64,000 nt of DNA from Bryoerythrophyllum caledonicum (GCA_963971425.1 OZ020517.1:10170501-10234500); one strand, 5' to 3'. Positions 10,665 through 25,522 are shown, numbered from the stretch's first letter. Made by a program: numbers and translations. Notes: generated by a model not told the origin, from the letters alone.

Positions 10665-11620
10665 CTAATGAGAAGAGGAGAGATGAAGACGTACGAGAGC
10701 ATGATATGCACCATTCTCCCGAGCCATGAGCTCGTTGTGCGTACCCTGCTCCACTATCACGCCGTTCTTCACCACTGCGATGACATCAGCATTTCGAATA
10801 GTGGATAGACGATGAGCAATGACTATGGTAGTTCGGTTTACCATGATGCGATCAAGCGCCTCCTGCACAACGTGTTCGGATTCAGCGTCAAGAGCGCTCG
10901 TTGCCTCGTCCAGCAGCAGTATCTTGGGGTCTTTCACGATTGCCCCTGCTATAGCCACTCTCTGCTTTTGGCCTCCTGAGAGTTGAATACCACGCTCCCC
11001 AACGACTGTGTTGAATCCTTCAGGTAAAGCTGTGATGAATTTATGGCAGTTGGAAGCCTTGGCGGCAGCCTCGATTTCCGCCTCTGTGACATCGTCATCT
11101 CTCCCGTAGACGATGTTCGCTTTTATGGAAGTGTTGAAAAGAACAGGTTCCTGGCTCACAAGCCCCATTTGCTGTCGCAGCCAACGCACCGGCATCTCCT
11201 TGGTATCAACACCATCAAGCAGGATCGATCCACCATCCAGATCATAGAAACGCTCAAGTAGAGAGACCACTGTGCTCTTGCCCACCCCGACTCACCCACA
11301 AGTGCCACAGTCTGTTCAACATTAAACAACGACGAACCACATTCAGTACCTGAGCAAGGAGTAGAAAAGTGAGGTTTAAAAGAGCAAAGAGCCTACATCT
11401 CGATGAAATTGTGGAGTGATCACATGGACGGTACGAGGGTTCCAGAAATAACAGACCTTGCCAGCCCGCACAGTAAGGCTCAAATCCTTGAACATGGGAA
11501 TTGTGGGCCTGGACGTGAAGTGAAACCCACGCTGCGGAGCTCGATGTCTCCTTTCACTGTCTACAACGTTTCCCCAGAGACGTCAAAGAGATCGATGCGT
11601 GACTTACGATCGAGCAACTG
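10665..11620 (-). pseudogene. ABCB/MDR-type ABC transporter, truncated and frameshifted 3' end
   Basis: This remnant encodes the last nucleotide-binding domain of a full-size B-subfamily (P-glycoprotein-like) exporter. The long 3' exon (11311-10665) holds the Q-loop SQEP, signature LSGGQ, Walker [13 protein letters not shown] and H-loop AHRLS, and ends in TAG. Upstream exon 11620-11458 starts after acceptor TTTGTGTTTCAG and reads LLDRKSRIDLFDVSGETL. It carries an in-frame TAG, and frame is lost again near RSVGF. Walker A (GESG..GKST) loses one base at about 11283, so the motif is split between frames. No transmembrane domain or earlier exons lie upstream. Two frame losses, one stop and the 5' truncation argue for a pseudogene; sequencing error could explain only part. 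Confidence 0.85.
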
Positions 11621-11915
11621 AAACACAAAGAAAAAATGTGAAATAAACTGTCGCACAGAGCAAATCACCGTAGGAGCTCAAAACACAGACTGCAAGCAGA
11701 ACAAGATGGGACAAAGGCCCCGTTTGATTTGAAGGACTGTATATACATTTGTAAAATGTAGCGAAGGGGATGAATCAACCCCAAGAGTTTCGATACAAGC
11801 TGTCAGTGTAGTCAGTAAGCAAAGCCACGAGAATCACACATGGCAGTCGTCGCAGGTAAACAGCAGCAAGTGGGTACTACGTATCTTCTTCTTCATCTTC
11901 AGCATGAGACCCTGG
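11621..11915. other. Intergenic stretch; 3' flank of NC2-alpha
   Basis: This is the short interval between the ABC remnant and the stop of the NC2-alpha gene. The right part is probably the NC2-alpha 3' UTR. No other feature is seen. Confidence 0.35.
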
Positions 11916-14544
11916 CTACATATCTTCATCTTCACAGTCATAATCGTCCTCATCGGGATGCACGGAGGGGCGTAGTTCGCTCCCTTGTAAATGTTGTAAT
12001 GTGCCCCCTAAGACATTCTCGCTATCTACATCCTCCTCCTCCTTGATTGGTTCATGGGAATGGGAAGGTAACTCTTGCTCTTCCTCCTCCTTCGCAGTCG
12101 CTTCATCCGCTTCTTCGGCAGCAGCTATTTCACCGTTCTCATCTAAATCCATGTTTAAATCAAATCCAAGAACAACTTTGGGGGACCTAGTCGCGGGGCC
12201 AGACGAAGTGGGAGTCGTGTCTCGGCTCCTCACGACCTCCTCCAATTCGGGCTTCGTTTTATGAACTATGGGATCTAAAATTACATCTGCATGGTCAGAG
12301 GATGGCGAGCCTGTATCCATCTCAGCGTCATCGGAATCTTCCGCCTTCTCAACCCCGTTAGACCCTCTAGCAGTCCCATTCGACCCTCTCCCTCTTCCTC
12401 TGCCCCGGCCCCGTCCTCGACCTCGACCTCTGCCTGAAGTTGACTGAACTTCCTGCAATCAAAACTCATCCCGTTAACTTCTCGCAGCATCTCAGATCTC
12501 GCCAAAATGTCACCTGTGCTAATAACTGGCAGTGACGCCGTAAGACCCAGGGCAGTTTGCTAAGTTGGATTATACAAAAAGAATGTGAGCGGTAAAGAGA
12601 AACAATAGTGGAGGACATGCGACGGAAATACGCTAAATTCAAGTGAAAACGTGGGAGATGGAGAAACACATACCGACTTAGGTCGTTTCACCACCTCCTC
12701 GTCATCGCTGTCATCTCCATCTGATTGCTTTCTGCAACAGAGAATAATTCATGACAGGTTAATTCATGATTCATTAAGATTAGTCTGGTTCGGCACAAAT
12801 AGTCACAAAATAAGCCAAATCTAACGGTAGACCCAACCCTGTCCAAAAAAACAGTTCAGAAAAAGTCGATCGTATTGCTACTCAGAAAATGACATTCTCA
12901 CGTCATTGCACACATGCAGACTGATATCAAATACGGCAGAGCAAGATTCACATGACTCAGATATGTTTTTAGGAATGCACTTGATAAAATCACATACCTT
13001 CTCCTTCCACCATTTCTTTCCTCATAGGCAGTTTCTGGGCCAATATCTGGGACCTTCGAAACAATTTCTTGTAGAAAATCAAATACACTGTTTGTCTGTA
13101 CACACTGTTTCCTGCAAGACATAATAGGAAAAAGCTCAGAAAGGAGGCTCTGCTTTTAACATCCGCTGACAAATCCGAAATAAGACAACGAACAAACAAA
13201 GAAAACGGCGACTTCAACTGGGCTGAAACATCTAGGAATCTCTCAGCAAGAAAAAAATGTGAACTTTTACTTACAAGTGGATAGAACTCATGGTCTTTGC
13301 GCCCCTCCGAAGAGTGATCTCGTAAGTTTTGTCGCATAGGTTCTGAAGAAATAGCTCCAGAGCTTTAGCTGCACAACCAAGCAAGATAAGGTCTTAATCC
13401 CTGAACAAACACCCAGAAGACTCATTCGCAAGCTAAAACGATTCTGCATCAGCTACGTACAATTGTTACTAGTACGAGGACTTTGAGTGCAGTCTGGACC
13501 TTATGACTTGTCAAGTCACAAAGTCTTGGACCGTGCATGAAGGCTGGGAAAATAATGTACAGCAGTGACAACCTGCCACCACTGACCACTAACTTCATCA
13601 GCTCCTCGTTACGCATACATGTCACGAACGGCCAAAACTCTACTACTCCTCAAGAATTACAAAATGGCGAAAGCATGACCGAAGCAGCTTCAGCCATCAT
13701 ACCACACATCCCCTTTCTTAACTTTCGAGCGTCTTTCCAGATCACCCCTATATACGAAGACAACAAGACTCTATGAAGCGAAATGAGGCTTAGAGGAACG
13801 TACAGATTAACACTGGAGTCGCCATAGCAATCTTCCCCACCTCTTCATCGGCTTGCATAATCTTCTTTATTCGTGCCTGAGACAAACAGAAACAGGTGTG
13901 GTCAATAAATCACTTGCTCGCAACCATGGACTATGACGTAACTGCTGAGTCTCGAATGTGTATGTATAAAGTTTGCTGCAACGAAACACCATAAGGGGGC
14001 AAAGGCGACCCCCGGCTAATTCTTTTCTCACAGAACCAACGAAATGCGGAGCTATGATGATGCTCCCTTCGTGCATTTACAGGCTTGTTAACATTTCCTC
14101 CGCTATAACCAACATTCTCGACTAAGAAGGGGCAACTTCCTACCTCAAGAGCGCATGCAAGACAACCATGAAGCATTTACCAAATAGATCATGTGCACAG
14201 CCATAGCCAGCCTAATACTCTAAGTTTCCCGCCTCGCACAAAGAGTGGAAAGCTTTACATTCTTTTTACCAAGCCGCTAAATATTATTCTACCGGTCTCC
14301 CCCGCTTAGACAAAAAGAGGCAAGTCTCATTCCACAAACATGCGCTCAGCACTGGAACAATGACACTGAAGCGAAGGCGGCCATGAACTCGACTCATTCC
14401 TAGCGTCGACTTTTTTTTTAATATTTAGTTGCATGCACTCTTGAAAAACGGTGACATGCCGTGCTGACATCTCTTAGTAAAAACGAGAAAGGCTAGGGTT
14501 CAAAAACTTACAGCCGGAAACCGAGTATCCAACTTCTTCTTCAT
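11916..14544 (-). CDS. NC2A: NC2-alpha (DRAP1), Dr1-associated corepressor subunit
   Basis: NC2-alpha pairs with Dr1/NC2-beta through a histone fold. The dimer binds TBP on promoters and blocks TFIIA/TFIIB entry in the nucleus. Six exons on the minus strand keep frame: 14544-14512, 13876-13804, 13368-13275, 13111-12998, 12731-12674 and 12452-11916, giving 302 aa. Exon 1 reads MKKKLDTRFPA and exon 2 ARIKKIMQADEEVGKIAMA, the classic NC2-alpha start. Exon 3 has KALELFLQNLCDKTYEITLR and exon 4 the end of the fold (SVFDFLQEIVSKVPDIG). A basic/acidic linker follows, then an uninterrupted RG repeat (about 131-148). The acidic tail contains GFDLNMDLDENG, resembling an EAR-type DLN repression motif (inference), and ends EDEDM. 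Length and order match plant homologues. Confidence 0.93.
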
Positions 14545-15560
14545 CTTTCAACGCACGAGACAGTGCCGCCACCTTCTCCGATCTAAGAGCGTCTCCGCTG
14601 CAACCCCTGGCCGTCGCGAAACGAAACCCTACGCTCCGCTGGTGCACAGTAACCTCGCCATAACCGGAGACGCGGGAAGGAAAAAAAAGAAATAATGACT
14701 CGCTTCCACTACCGTCTCCTTTCACACATCCTCCTACGAACCGGCCGTTCCAACGCGTTCGCAGTATGGAAAAAAACAACAGCAAAATAAAAACCGCTCC
14801 ACACTCGCTCGCAAAACTCTCAAACCCCCTCCCAAGACCTCAAACCTTTCCCAAGAAACCCTCGGAAACCGTCCGCTCACGCCTCTGACCACGGCAACCT
14901 ACCTAGCCACACGGCATCTCATTCTCTGAGAGATGCTACGAGAAGAGGAAACCCCAGCGGCCAGAACTTGGACACGAAAACTCCGGCACGGAGCAGAATG
15001 CAACCGCCATACGGCAAAACGGCCTCCGCAATGCCGCCGCGACGACGAAGCCTCCTCTCCTCTCCTCTCCTCCCCTCTCCTCTCCTCTCCAGTCCGCCCT
15101 TCGAACGTGACCCAAGACGCCAACGGAAAAACACGGCCCGGGGGTCGTTGGAGAGGCAGCGCGACGGGCGAGGCGACGGGAACGCGAGCGCGCGGGGAGC
15201 ACAAGTGAGGAATGAGAAAACAGGCGGCGAAGCGGGGTACAAATGGGCTATGGCGACGCCCGCGCTGCTGCTGCTGCTGCGCTGCGCTCGCGGCCGCGAA
15301 CGAACGCCGCGCTCCCTCCGCCACAGAAACCGCCTACTACCGGTCACCCAACCACCCCACCCGGTCACCCCGCGCGTTCCCCGTTCCCCTCTCCTCTCCC
15401 GCCCAAACAAACAAACCCCTCGCATCTACCCCTCACGTAGACACAATCCATATAATCTTCACCTTCCCAACATTTCTCATTTTCCCGCTGAAATTTCCCG
15501 CTGGCGACGGTTCTGAGATTCCGTGACGGGTTTCGGTTGTTTGTCCTCTTGTTGCAGTGT
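14545..15560 (-). promoter_or_regulatory. NC2-alpha promoter and 5' UTR region, CpG-rich
   Basis: This is a GC- and CpG-rich block directly upstream of the NC2-alpha start codon. It contains a CTCTC microsatellite (about 15051-15092), a CTG run (about 15264-15280) and many short overlapping frames in all phases. Such frames are expected from low-stop GC-rich DNA and I do not call them genes. The block fades into AT-rich sequence after 15560. Confidence 0.45.
15051..15092. repeat. TCCTC-type pyrimidine microsatellite
   Basis: An almost pure CTCTC/TCCTC run (purine on the opposite strand) lies in the NC2-alpha upstream region. Such GA/CT tracts are common in plant 5' UTRs. Confidence 0.8.
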
Positions 15561-15589
15561 GTGAAATCCTCTTTGATGTGATGAGGAAT

Positions 15590-15611
15590 CATTTTTTTTT
15601 TTTTTTTTTTA
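15590..15611. repeat. Poly-T tract
   Basis: A homopolymer T run of about 19-20 bases lies between the NC2-alpha upstream block and the telomere-like tract. Confidence 0.7.
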
Positions 15612-15729
15612 GTTGTGGATATCTGGTTTGAAGAAGTCAACAGGAGTTGGTTGAAGTATCTGAAGAGAAGTTGAGAGTTTGGTTGGTGTTGTCTCATGTA
15701 CAAGATAGAGGGAAAATTGTGGTTTTGAG

Positions 15730-15770
15730 TGGGTTTGGGGTTTAGGGTTTAGGGTTTAGGTTTTAGGTGC
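15730..15770. repeat. Interstitial TTTAGGG telomere-like tract
   Basis: Three to four tandem TTTAGGG-like units (GGGTTTAGGGTTTAGG with flanking variants GGTTTGGGG and GGTTTTAGG). TTTAGGG is the common plant telomere repeat, which supports the green-lineage assignment. The tract may also be the telo-box motif found near promoters of plant growth genes. Confidence 0.65.
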
Positions 15771-15790
15771 TTTGATTGGGAAGATGCATC

Positions 15791-16001
15791 AAGCCTTGAA
15801 CGTCATTCGGGAGCCCTTTATACAAGCACATATTTTACTTTGTAGAACACATAAATGTAGTAAGAGTTACACCTTTGGATTGAAGATTCTTCAACTAACA
15901 TGTGAACGTTTGTTTCAATATCTGAACCTTATCATGTTCAAATACGACACCATACTTGTAGAATATTGCGATCACCAGTGGCACCTTTTGACATTTATGG
16001 G
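15791..16001. mobile_element. Family A TTAA-type MITE (inverse orientation)
   Basis: It matches the 28101-28326 element in inverse orientation: TTGAACGTCATTCGGGAGCC at one end, ACACCTTTGGATTGAAGATT in the middle, and CCAGTGGCACCTTTTGACAT at the other end. The right flank is TTGA, a decayed TTAA, shared with the family B copy that follows at once. Confidence 0.6.
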
Positions 16002-16005
16002 TTGA

Positions 16006-16220
16006 CCGCTGCAGGACCACGGCCAATTTTAGAGGAATCTCTACTACACTGATTATGACCTGCCAAGATAATTTATAAGATTAGAATGTAATTGTAGGAT
16101 CTTCTTCTAAACTTACATGAAATGATGTGGTAAAAGATTTGTGAAACTTGACCATATTATGAGTTAAAAGATAATTGTAGTCAATTTTGTCCTTTAAACA
16201 AACACTTGGTCGTTTAGGGG
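16006..16220. mobile_element. Family B TTAA-type MITE (copy 1)
   Basis: This is a 215-bp non-coding element with the interior block TTTTAGAGGAATCTCTACT and right end ACACTTGGTCGTTTAGGGG. Better copies at 31233-31448 and 39670-39882 show inverted ends CCCCTAAAGGACCAA and TTGGTCCTTTAG. It abuts the preceding family A copy. Confidence 0.6.
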
Positions 16221-19200
16221 TTCAGATGTTGGTAATATACCATAGGCTATATTCAGACTTCTTATTGAAATATTTATTGACATTTTTCTAAAGATTTTCC
16301 AATTTTGGATTTCCACAAAATAAAAATTATATTGGTTTATATGAGACGTTGTTTGATTATTTTAGAATTGAATCTATTGTATTGATATAGAATTCAACAT
16401 CTATTATGTTAAGTGCACGATGCCACACAATCTTGTCATGTTTTCATCATGGTTTGTCGTACTATTATCCACGATGATTTTTCCATCCAACAACTTCTCA
16501 TTCACACTCATAAAGGCCAATGCAGTTTGAATGCAAACAATACAAAGAATGTATCTCAATCATTTTTCTATTCGTTGAAGTTATGAGATTCTTATGACTT
16601 AAGTACCAAATTTCAAATTGTCTAAAGATATGAACTTTGGTTTTCAATGGGAGTTGGCATGACTGTAATTTCAAGATATCACTATAGTTGGTATAAGCAT
16701 CCCTTTTGAAATGTGAAGTGTAAGATAATTTGTGATGAGCACTTTTGTTGCTTGATTGTAATGGATACTTCTCTAATATGGTATAATAGCAAGATACAAG
16801 TTATTATTCCTTTTGTGGACCTTGGAAATATAGCATTGATTACTTCATCCTATATCTTGTCCGTTTTTTAATAAATTTGAAAGAAAACAAAAAAAATTTA
16901 AGGTTCTTTCAATATTAGTTATATCTTGAAGTTTTATTTTTAGCGTGATATGGAGGGTTCGAGCATCCAATTTAGATGAATGGAGTTGTAGAGCAATGGA
17001 TGAAAGAATGTGCATTTGATAATGGCCAATGAGATGTAGAATTAGACACTTACTACTTGGTAAGTTGAATGATTACAATTCACCATATGTCAACTCATAA
17101 TTTTGGTTTATTCAACTTAGTTGATATATGGATAAATCATAACTTTGAGTTGAATTTGAGTTTGTTTTCTTCTTATATTTGACATGAAAAAATACTTTAT
17201 TTTTTAAGACATCTTATTTTATGTGACTTTTGGAGATAGTGAAATGCTAGGAATATTAATTAATTATCTAAACATGTCATGATGCAAACTATCATTGCAA
17301 GTATGTAAACTATTCAATCAATCAAAATGTCCAACATAACATAAGATACAATATCTTATAAAATGGATATTTAACATCAAAACAAAATGTAACAAATCAT
17401 AAATAATTTAGCTATTAAGCCAATAAATAAGATTCAAAGATGTTTTAATATTATGTTGTATTTATTCAATCGTAGGTCTTGATAACAACTTTCTCTTCAT
17501 GGTTGCTTAAATGTTTCACATGTAGTTTTTGTCTCTAGGACTTATATTTAAAAAATATCAGACATTTTTTTTTGGTTAGTTTGCTACTACAAGGTTGCAT
17601 TTCTATCTCTTTTCCATCACTTCAATTAGAATAATTTTGCTTTTCTTTCTTGTGAAATACAATTCACAAAACATCATGAAATTTTCTAAATAACGACATA
17701 ATACATAAATCACATGTGCGTAGATCAATGCAAAATATACATGATGGTAAAATCATCATATTTCTATACCACATTCATGATAAAAAGCATCAAGCTTTAA
17801 AATATTCAAGTGTTTTGGTAATCTTGAACCTATCATAAAAGTTAATATAATGGACTAAGATGTTAGTTATATGAGTTTCAATAACCATATGAAGTGGTAA
17901 GATTATGAAATATTATTAGGTTGAAAAATGTTACTTTGGATTTTATTATTAGATACATCAATTTTTGAACACATATATATGTTTTAAACCATACAAAATT
18001 TCAAATAATGTTTCATGCCATCAAATACATTATACTTTTCAAGACAATATCATAGATAATTCCAATATATTTCAAATAATGAAACATGTACTATGATTTT
18101 TCAAATCCATGATAACAACATATATATTTGAACATATCATTTTTGTAAAGCATAATAAACAAATGAAAATTCTAACCAATAGAAATGAAAAACACTTGAG
18201 AAGACCAAACATATGACAAATTGTCACTTCTATGATTTTAATACTATTTTTGTAAATGTGTACATCATAATATAATGTTTTAAGTATTCTTTAGATATGT
18301 TTTGATCAATGAAAGTTCATGAAGTAAATTCAAATAAGAAGAATGTTTAATAAAGAAACATGTTCAATTTGACTTGTACTGCTAAAACTATAATTTTAGC
18401 TACAATATCTAAAACATTGTATATAGTTTGAAATCATAAGATTTCAAAAAACATATTGTTCTAAGATGTAAATCTTCATTAGGTTCTTTACACCATTCTA
18501 TAGTATTTTTAGGTCCAAATAATTTTATGAAGTAAATAACTTCATATATTCCAAATAAACCAACATGATTAAATATATTGTATGGAAATTTTAGAGGCAT
18601 TTACCTTATTAGTATAAGAAATTAGTATTCTCCATTTAAAAGAAATTCTAAAATCAAAATCAATATGTAATTCAATTATTGACTTACATAGTGCAAGTTT
18701 AGATGCTTTGAACATAAAACACATTTAAATATTGATTTTATACAATACATGTTTTGCTAGAGATATTTGTAATGTTAAGCAAAGTTTTAATAAGAGACAA
18801 TTTGATTCATTTTATGATACTAAATGTTTAATTTGTTGCAGTATAATTTATTTATTCTTGATATCTATCAATGTCTTTATTCTTAATTTATTAGTTTACA
18901 ATTTTCTTATTCTTAAAGTCTATTACACTGTTGAAAAAGATTGGTGGTTTTTAACCAAGTTAAAAAAAGCAAGACTATGTTCACTCAAGGACCCAATAAT
19001 TGTTTATCTAAGATGAGTCATTGCAAAACCAATTGAAATAATTGTTTTACTATTTTGACCTTGGGATCTCCAAGTGAAATACTACAAAAACACACTAATT
19101 TTTTGTAAAATTGATCGCAAGGATTGTAAAACACGTGCATTTGATGAATGCAATATGATTTTTTAATTGTGGCAAAGCCAATATTAAGGTAATGACTAGA

Positions 19201-20460
19201 CACTGCATAAATTTACAAATCTATGAAAGTCATTGCACGCTAAAAATCATCAGTGATAGAGGTGTTCAGGATAAAAGAATGGACTTCCAATGACTAGGGA
19301 TATAGAAAGTAGCCATTTACTTAAGGAAAGCTTTGTAATACCCTGCATGTCATATGCGTTGTCTCTATTTGAAGTTCAAAACCTTGTCATTTTAGTTTTA
19401 TGTGTTTGTTTTCAAAATAATTCCCCCACAAAGCTACTACTAACCCATATCTCCAATTTAAATGTAAAAAATCAATTATCTACATTGACATCAGTGTAAG
19501 CTACCCAAAATCACTAAAAGCTCACCTCAAGACCTTTGATCTTTAGGAATTAAACTAAACTTGATAAGTGTTTTTTGCTACCTTCCCTACCCTTAGAAGT
19601 CATATTGTACCATAATTCTAGCTGTTTTTTATTCACTGAATTGATTAAACATATTCAAAACTATTTAGAACTAATTTTAATCATTACAAATAAGAAAAGA
19701 GATTAAGACTCATAGTAGATTAACCTTGCTTTATATATAAGTTTAATCCATTAAAGACAAGACCTCGAGCAACCATGGGCGGAATGCACCCCTTGCTCGA
19801 TGACGAACATCATAATCTACAATCCTTGTAGATTCCGCCAATGGTTGCTGCTAGCCTTATCCTTGAAGAATTGATACAATATATGTAAAACTCTTCGATG
19901 CACTTGAAACCAACTCCATCCATTTAAATCACTCACCTTTACCAATAAAATTATACTTCCCTATATATTAATAAAGAACTCAATACAAAAACTATTTGAA
20001 ATATACAATATTTCAATAAACATCAAATTTAAATCTTTTGAATTTCTTTCAACATTAAACTCAAGCATACTTTAAAGCAATAGTGAAGTATCAACTAATT
20101 GTCAACTACATAATATATTATCTCGTGACCATTAATGTTAATATACACAATATAATGTTCTAAATTTCATATAAAGAAATGACGTTGGAGCCACTTAGTC
20201 ATATTATGCACGAATATATATAAAATACGACAATTCAATATTAGGATAATTCTAATCAATATAAACACAAATCAAAACACATTTTTCATAAATCATAGGA
20301 GAAAAAAACACATACATAGTATCATATCTATTCCCATTAATCCATAGCACAAATTCATGAAATTCTCAAACATTCCATCAAACCTTTAAATACTACGCCA
20401 ACATGTATTGTACATCATAGAGAAGAGCCTAATTGTAATCAATGCCATAACATGAATCAA
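16221..20460. other. AT-rich gene-free region
   Basis: About 4.2 kb of very AT-rich DNA contains no recognisable exon, RNA or transposon protein. Frames such as 18732-19016 are low-complexity and I do not regard them as coding. It lacks the GC-rich exon signature of the real genes. The one structured item is the imperfect hairpin at 19754-19865. Confidence 0.5.
19754..19865. ncRNA. Imperfect hairpin, possible small-RNA precursor
   Basis: A left arm (GAGCAACCATGGGCGGAAT and about 13 bases before it) pairs with a right arm (ATTCCGCCAATGGTTGCT and about 14 bases after it). The stem is about 32 bp with few mismatches around a loop of about 45 nt. The loop itself contains the small hairpin CTACAA-TCC-TTGTAG. 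It is a GC-richer island in AT-rich DNA. The size fits a plant pre-miRNA or a small foldback element. No known miRNA is recognised. Confidence 0.25.
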
Positions 20461-20723
20461 CCACTAAAGGATAAAGTGTCCATCCGGAGGAATTTTTTTT
20501 CACGATCGTCACGATGTGGCATCGGTTCCAGAACCATCGATCGGTAGCCGCCGTCGGATGCAGCCCTACGGACGACCACAATGTGTCGTGTCAGGACGTC
20601 GTGCGGGATTCCAACCATTGCGATCCGACAGCTCCCCGCCGTGCGCCTGACGTCAGCCCTATCATCGACGGCGAGGGGGGACCGACCGTGGGTTTGAGCT
20701 GTGAGTTTGTGATTTCTCTATGT
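20461..20723. other. GC-rich 3' flank of DIM1
   Basis: An abrupt switch at about 20500 from AT-rich to GC-rich sequence marks the start of the gene cluster. It contains a palindrome TGACGTCA at about 20648. No coding sequence is recognised. It probably includes the DIM1 3' UTR. Confidence 0.35.
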
Positions 20724-23651
<2,928 letters not shown>

Positions 23652-23945
23652 ATGGGGGCCCAAGTGCTGATCCTGTTTGGCGTCACGTCGCTGCTGATGT
23701 GGGCGCTGCCGCTGTGGGTTCTGTACGCATTCAACAACAAGCTGTTTCCGGGGAGCGAAGGGCTGTCGCAGCAGTCGACGACCTTGTGGAGCGGGCTGCT
23801 CGCAGTGCTCTCAGTCAACGTCGTGATCGTGTTCTACATCATTCTGGCGCTGCGCGAGAAGCCGGTGGCGGCCACCCCTCACCCTGACCCTGCGTTCCTG
23901 TCCAAGGCCAGAGCTAGCCTGGGCAACTCTGAGAAGACGGACTAA
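23652..23945 (+). CDS. VMA21: VMA21-like V-ATPase assembly factor
   Basis: VMA21 is a small ER membrane chaperone for assembly of the V-ATPase membrane sector. The 97-residue protein has two hydrophobic helices: VLILFGVTSLLMWALPLWVL (about residues 5-24) and LLAVLSVNVVIVFYIILAL (about 51-69). They are joined by a short lumenal loop with NNKLFPGS, the VMA21-domain arrangement and spacing. The C-terminus (EKPVAATPHPDP..., ending EKTD) lacks an obvious KKXX ER-retrieval signal. ATG 23652 is the first methionine after the acceptor at 23616. The frame is open back to that acceptor, so a few residues could come from an upstream exon. It lies divergent to DIM1 and about 100 bp upstream of the SOSS-B gene, in the same direction. 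Confidence 0.85.
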   Translation: MGAQVLILFGVTSLLMWALPLWVLYAFNNKLFPGSEGLSQQSTTLWSGLLAVLSVNVVIVFYIILALREKPVAATPHPDPAFLSKARASLGNSEKTD

Positions 23946-24048
23946 GCACTCATTTTCCATTGATCTATGTAGGATAGTTTTGCAATCTCACAGTCTATTA
24001 TTTGACCGCAATCTCGTAGTAGTTTTGCAAGTTCACGCTACTCCTGTA

Positions 24049-25098
24049 ATGCAACCTAGTTTGGGAGGAGGAGGAGCATCCATGGCTCAGCAGCAGCAGC
24101 AGCAGGCGACAGCTCCCTCACAGTCTCCTCAACAAATCAAGGTACCTCGTTACATCTTTCTCCCCCGCTGATCCATCTGCTACGATGTTGTTTTCCTCTA
24201 CGTTGTATGTCAATCAATGAAGTTCGATTGTAGATTGCCCAACTATGTATGTAAATTGGTTCGATCAATAAAGTCATCTGTAAAGTCAAAACACACCCCC
24301 TCTGTCTTCATAAAAAATCACCTCTAAAATCAATCTAATCAATCTAGAATAACCTCAAAGGAGAGAAAGGCAATCTGATGCAAACTCTCTCTAGCTCTTC
24401 TATCAATCTGATAACTCAATCTTACAGTGAACAAACAGTAGTAGAAGAACAACCAAAGGGTGAAGTCCAGTCTAACTCAATCTTACAGTGAACAAACAGG
24501 AGTAGAAGAACAGCCAAAGGGTGGGGTCTGGTCTAGTATCATCACGAGCTTGATGTCAACATGGCGACAATCTTACGGTGAACAAACAGGAGTAGAAGAA
24601 GTGTGGTCTAGTCTGATGACAAGCGTGATGTGTTGACAGGATCTGAGGCCATCGGTGACAACGAACATCAACCTGACGTTCATAGTGTTGGAGAAGGGGC
24701 CGCTGTCGAGGATAGGCGAGGCGGGTCCGCTGGTGTCGGTAGCGCTGGTGGCGGACGCAACGGCCGCGGTGCATCTGCAGCTGTGGGGGCCGGAGTGCGA
24801 CGCGTTCCAGCCCGGCGACATTGTGCGGCTCAGCAACGGAGTGTTCTCGTTCCACAAGACGAACCTGGTGCTGCGCGCGGGGAAGAAGGGGGCGCTGGAG
24901 AAGTCGGGCGAGTTCACCATGGTGTTCTCGGAGAACGTCAACATGAGCAAGCTGCAGTGGGTGCCGGACCCTGTCAACGCCAAGCAGTGGAACCCCGTGG
25001 GCTTCAATCCCCACTTGCCCCACTCGCCCCACTCGCCCCAGGCCAGCCAGTACCACCATGGCGCCCTCTTGGGCATCCCCCGCGGCCCGTTCCACTAA
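24049..25098 (+). CDS. SOSSB: SOSS-B/hSSB-type single-stranded DNA-binding protein
   Basis: Family members bind ssDNA through one OB fold and act in DNA damage repair (SOSS complex in animals). Exons 24049-24141 and 24640-25098 (intron GTACCT...TTGACAG) give 183 aa. The splice joins QQIK to DLRPSVTTNINLTFIVLEKG, the typical first OB strand. Further family features are the LQLWG strand, the FQPGDIVRLSNG block, FHKTNLVLRAGKKG, and SGEFTMVFSENVNMS. The tail is rich in H/S/P (PHSPHSPQASQ). The N-terminus has a glutamine run after an alternative ATG at 24082. The intron has a threefold minisatellite. The gene follows VMA21 closely and a separate promoter is not obvious. Confidence 0.92.
24410..24612. 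repeat. Tandem repeat in the SOSS-B intron
   Basis: Three drifting units contain CAATCTTACAGTGAACAAAC, AGTAGAAGAA and CAAAGGGTG. The last unit is truncated close to the acceptor at 24639. Confidence 0.7.
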
Positions 25099-25104
25099 CC
25101 ACTA

Positions 25105-25522
25105 ACCCCCCGGGTGGCCGAGAAAACGGCTGAATTGTACACAGCCATGCCAAATCAAGGAAGGAAGGCGAGTTGGTGGACACACGAGGATTGTGGGGTT
25201 GATTTGGAGGCATCTGCTGCTACTCTCCGAAAAATGCGAGAAAATGGTTGAATTGTACACGGCCGTGGCTCCGTTCAGCCGGCTGAAACCAAATCAGGGA
25301 AGGAAGGCAAGTTGGTGGACACAATAGGATTGTGGGGTTGATTTGGAGGCATTTGCTGCTACTCTCTGAAAAATGCGAGAAAGTGGTTGAATTGTACGCG
25401 GTCATGGTTATGTTTAGTTGGCCAAAACCAAATCAAGGAAAGAAGGCGAGTTGGTGTGGTGGACACACGAGGATTGTGGGGTTGATTTGGAGGCATCTGC
25501 TGCTACTCTTCAAAAAATGTTT
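25105..25522. repeat. 150-bp tandem repeat downstream of SOSS-B
   Basis: Three units share GAGAAA..GGTTGAATTGTAC, AAACCAAATCA.GGAA, GGCGAGTTGGTGGACACA, GGATTGTGGGGTTGATTTGG and TCTGCTGCTACTCT. It starts just after the stop codon, so the SOSS-B 3' UTR probably lies in it. Frames inside are shared among units but resemble nothing known. Confidence 0.75.

Noticed and set aside
14899-15526. Several overlapping frames of 65-182 codons on both strands.
   Set aside because: They are Arg/Pro/Ser-rich shadows of a CpG-rich promoter and a CTCTC microsatellite, mutually overlapping, with no family resemblance.
18732-19016. 94-codon hydrophobic frame in the AT-rich block.
   Set aside because: AT-rich DNA readily yields Phe/Leu/Ile/Tyr-rich frames; no start context, domain or neighbouring exon.
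24556-25133. Minus- and other-frame ORFs of 167-179 codons over SOSS-B exon 2.
   Set aside because: The OB-fold protein in the chosen frame has clear family features; the others have none.
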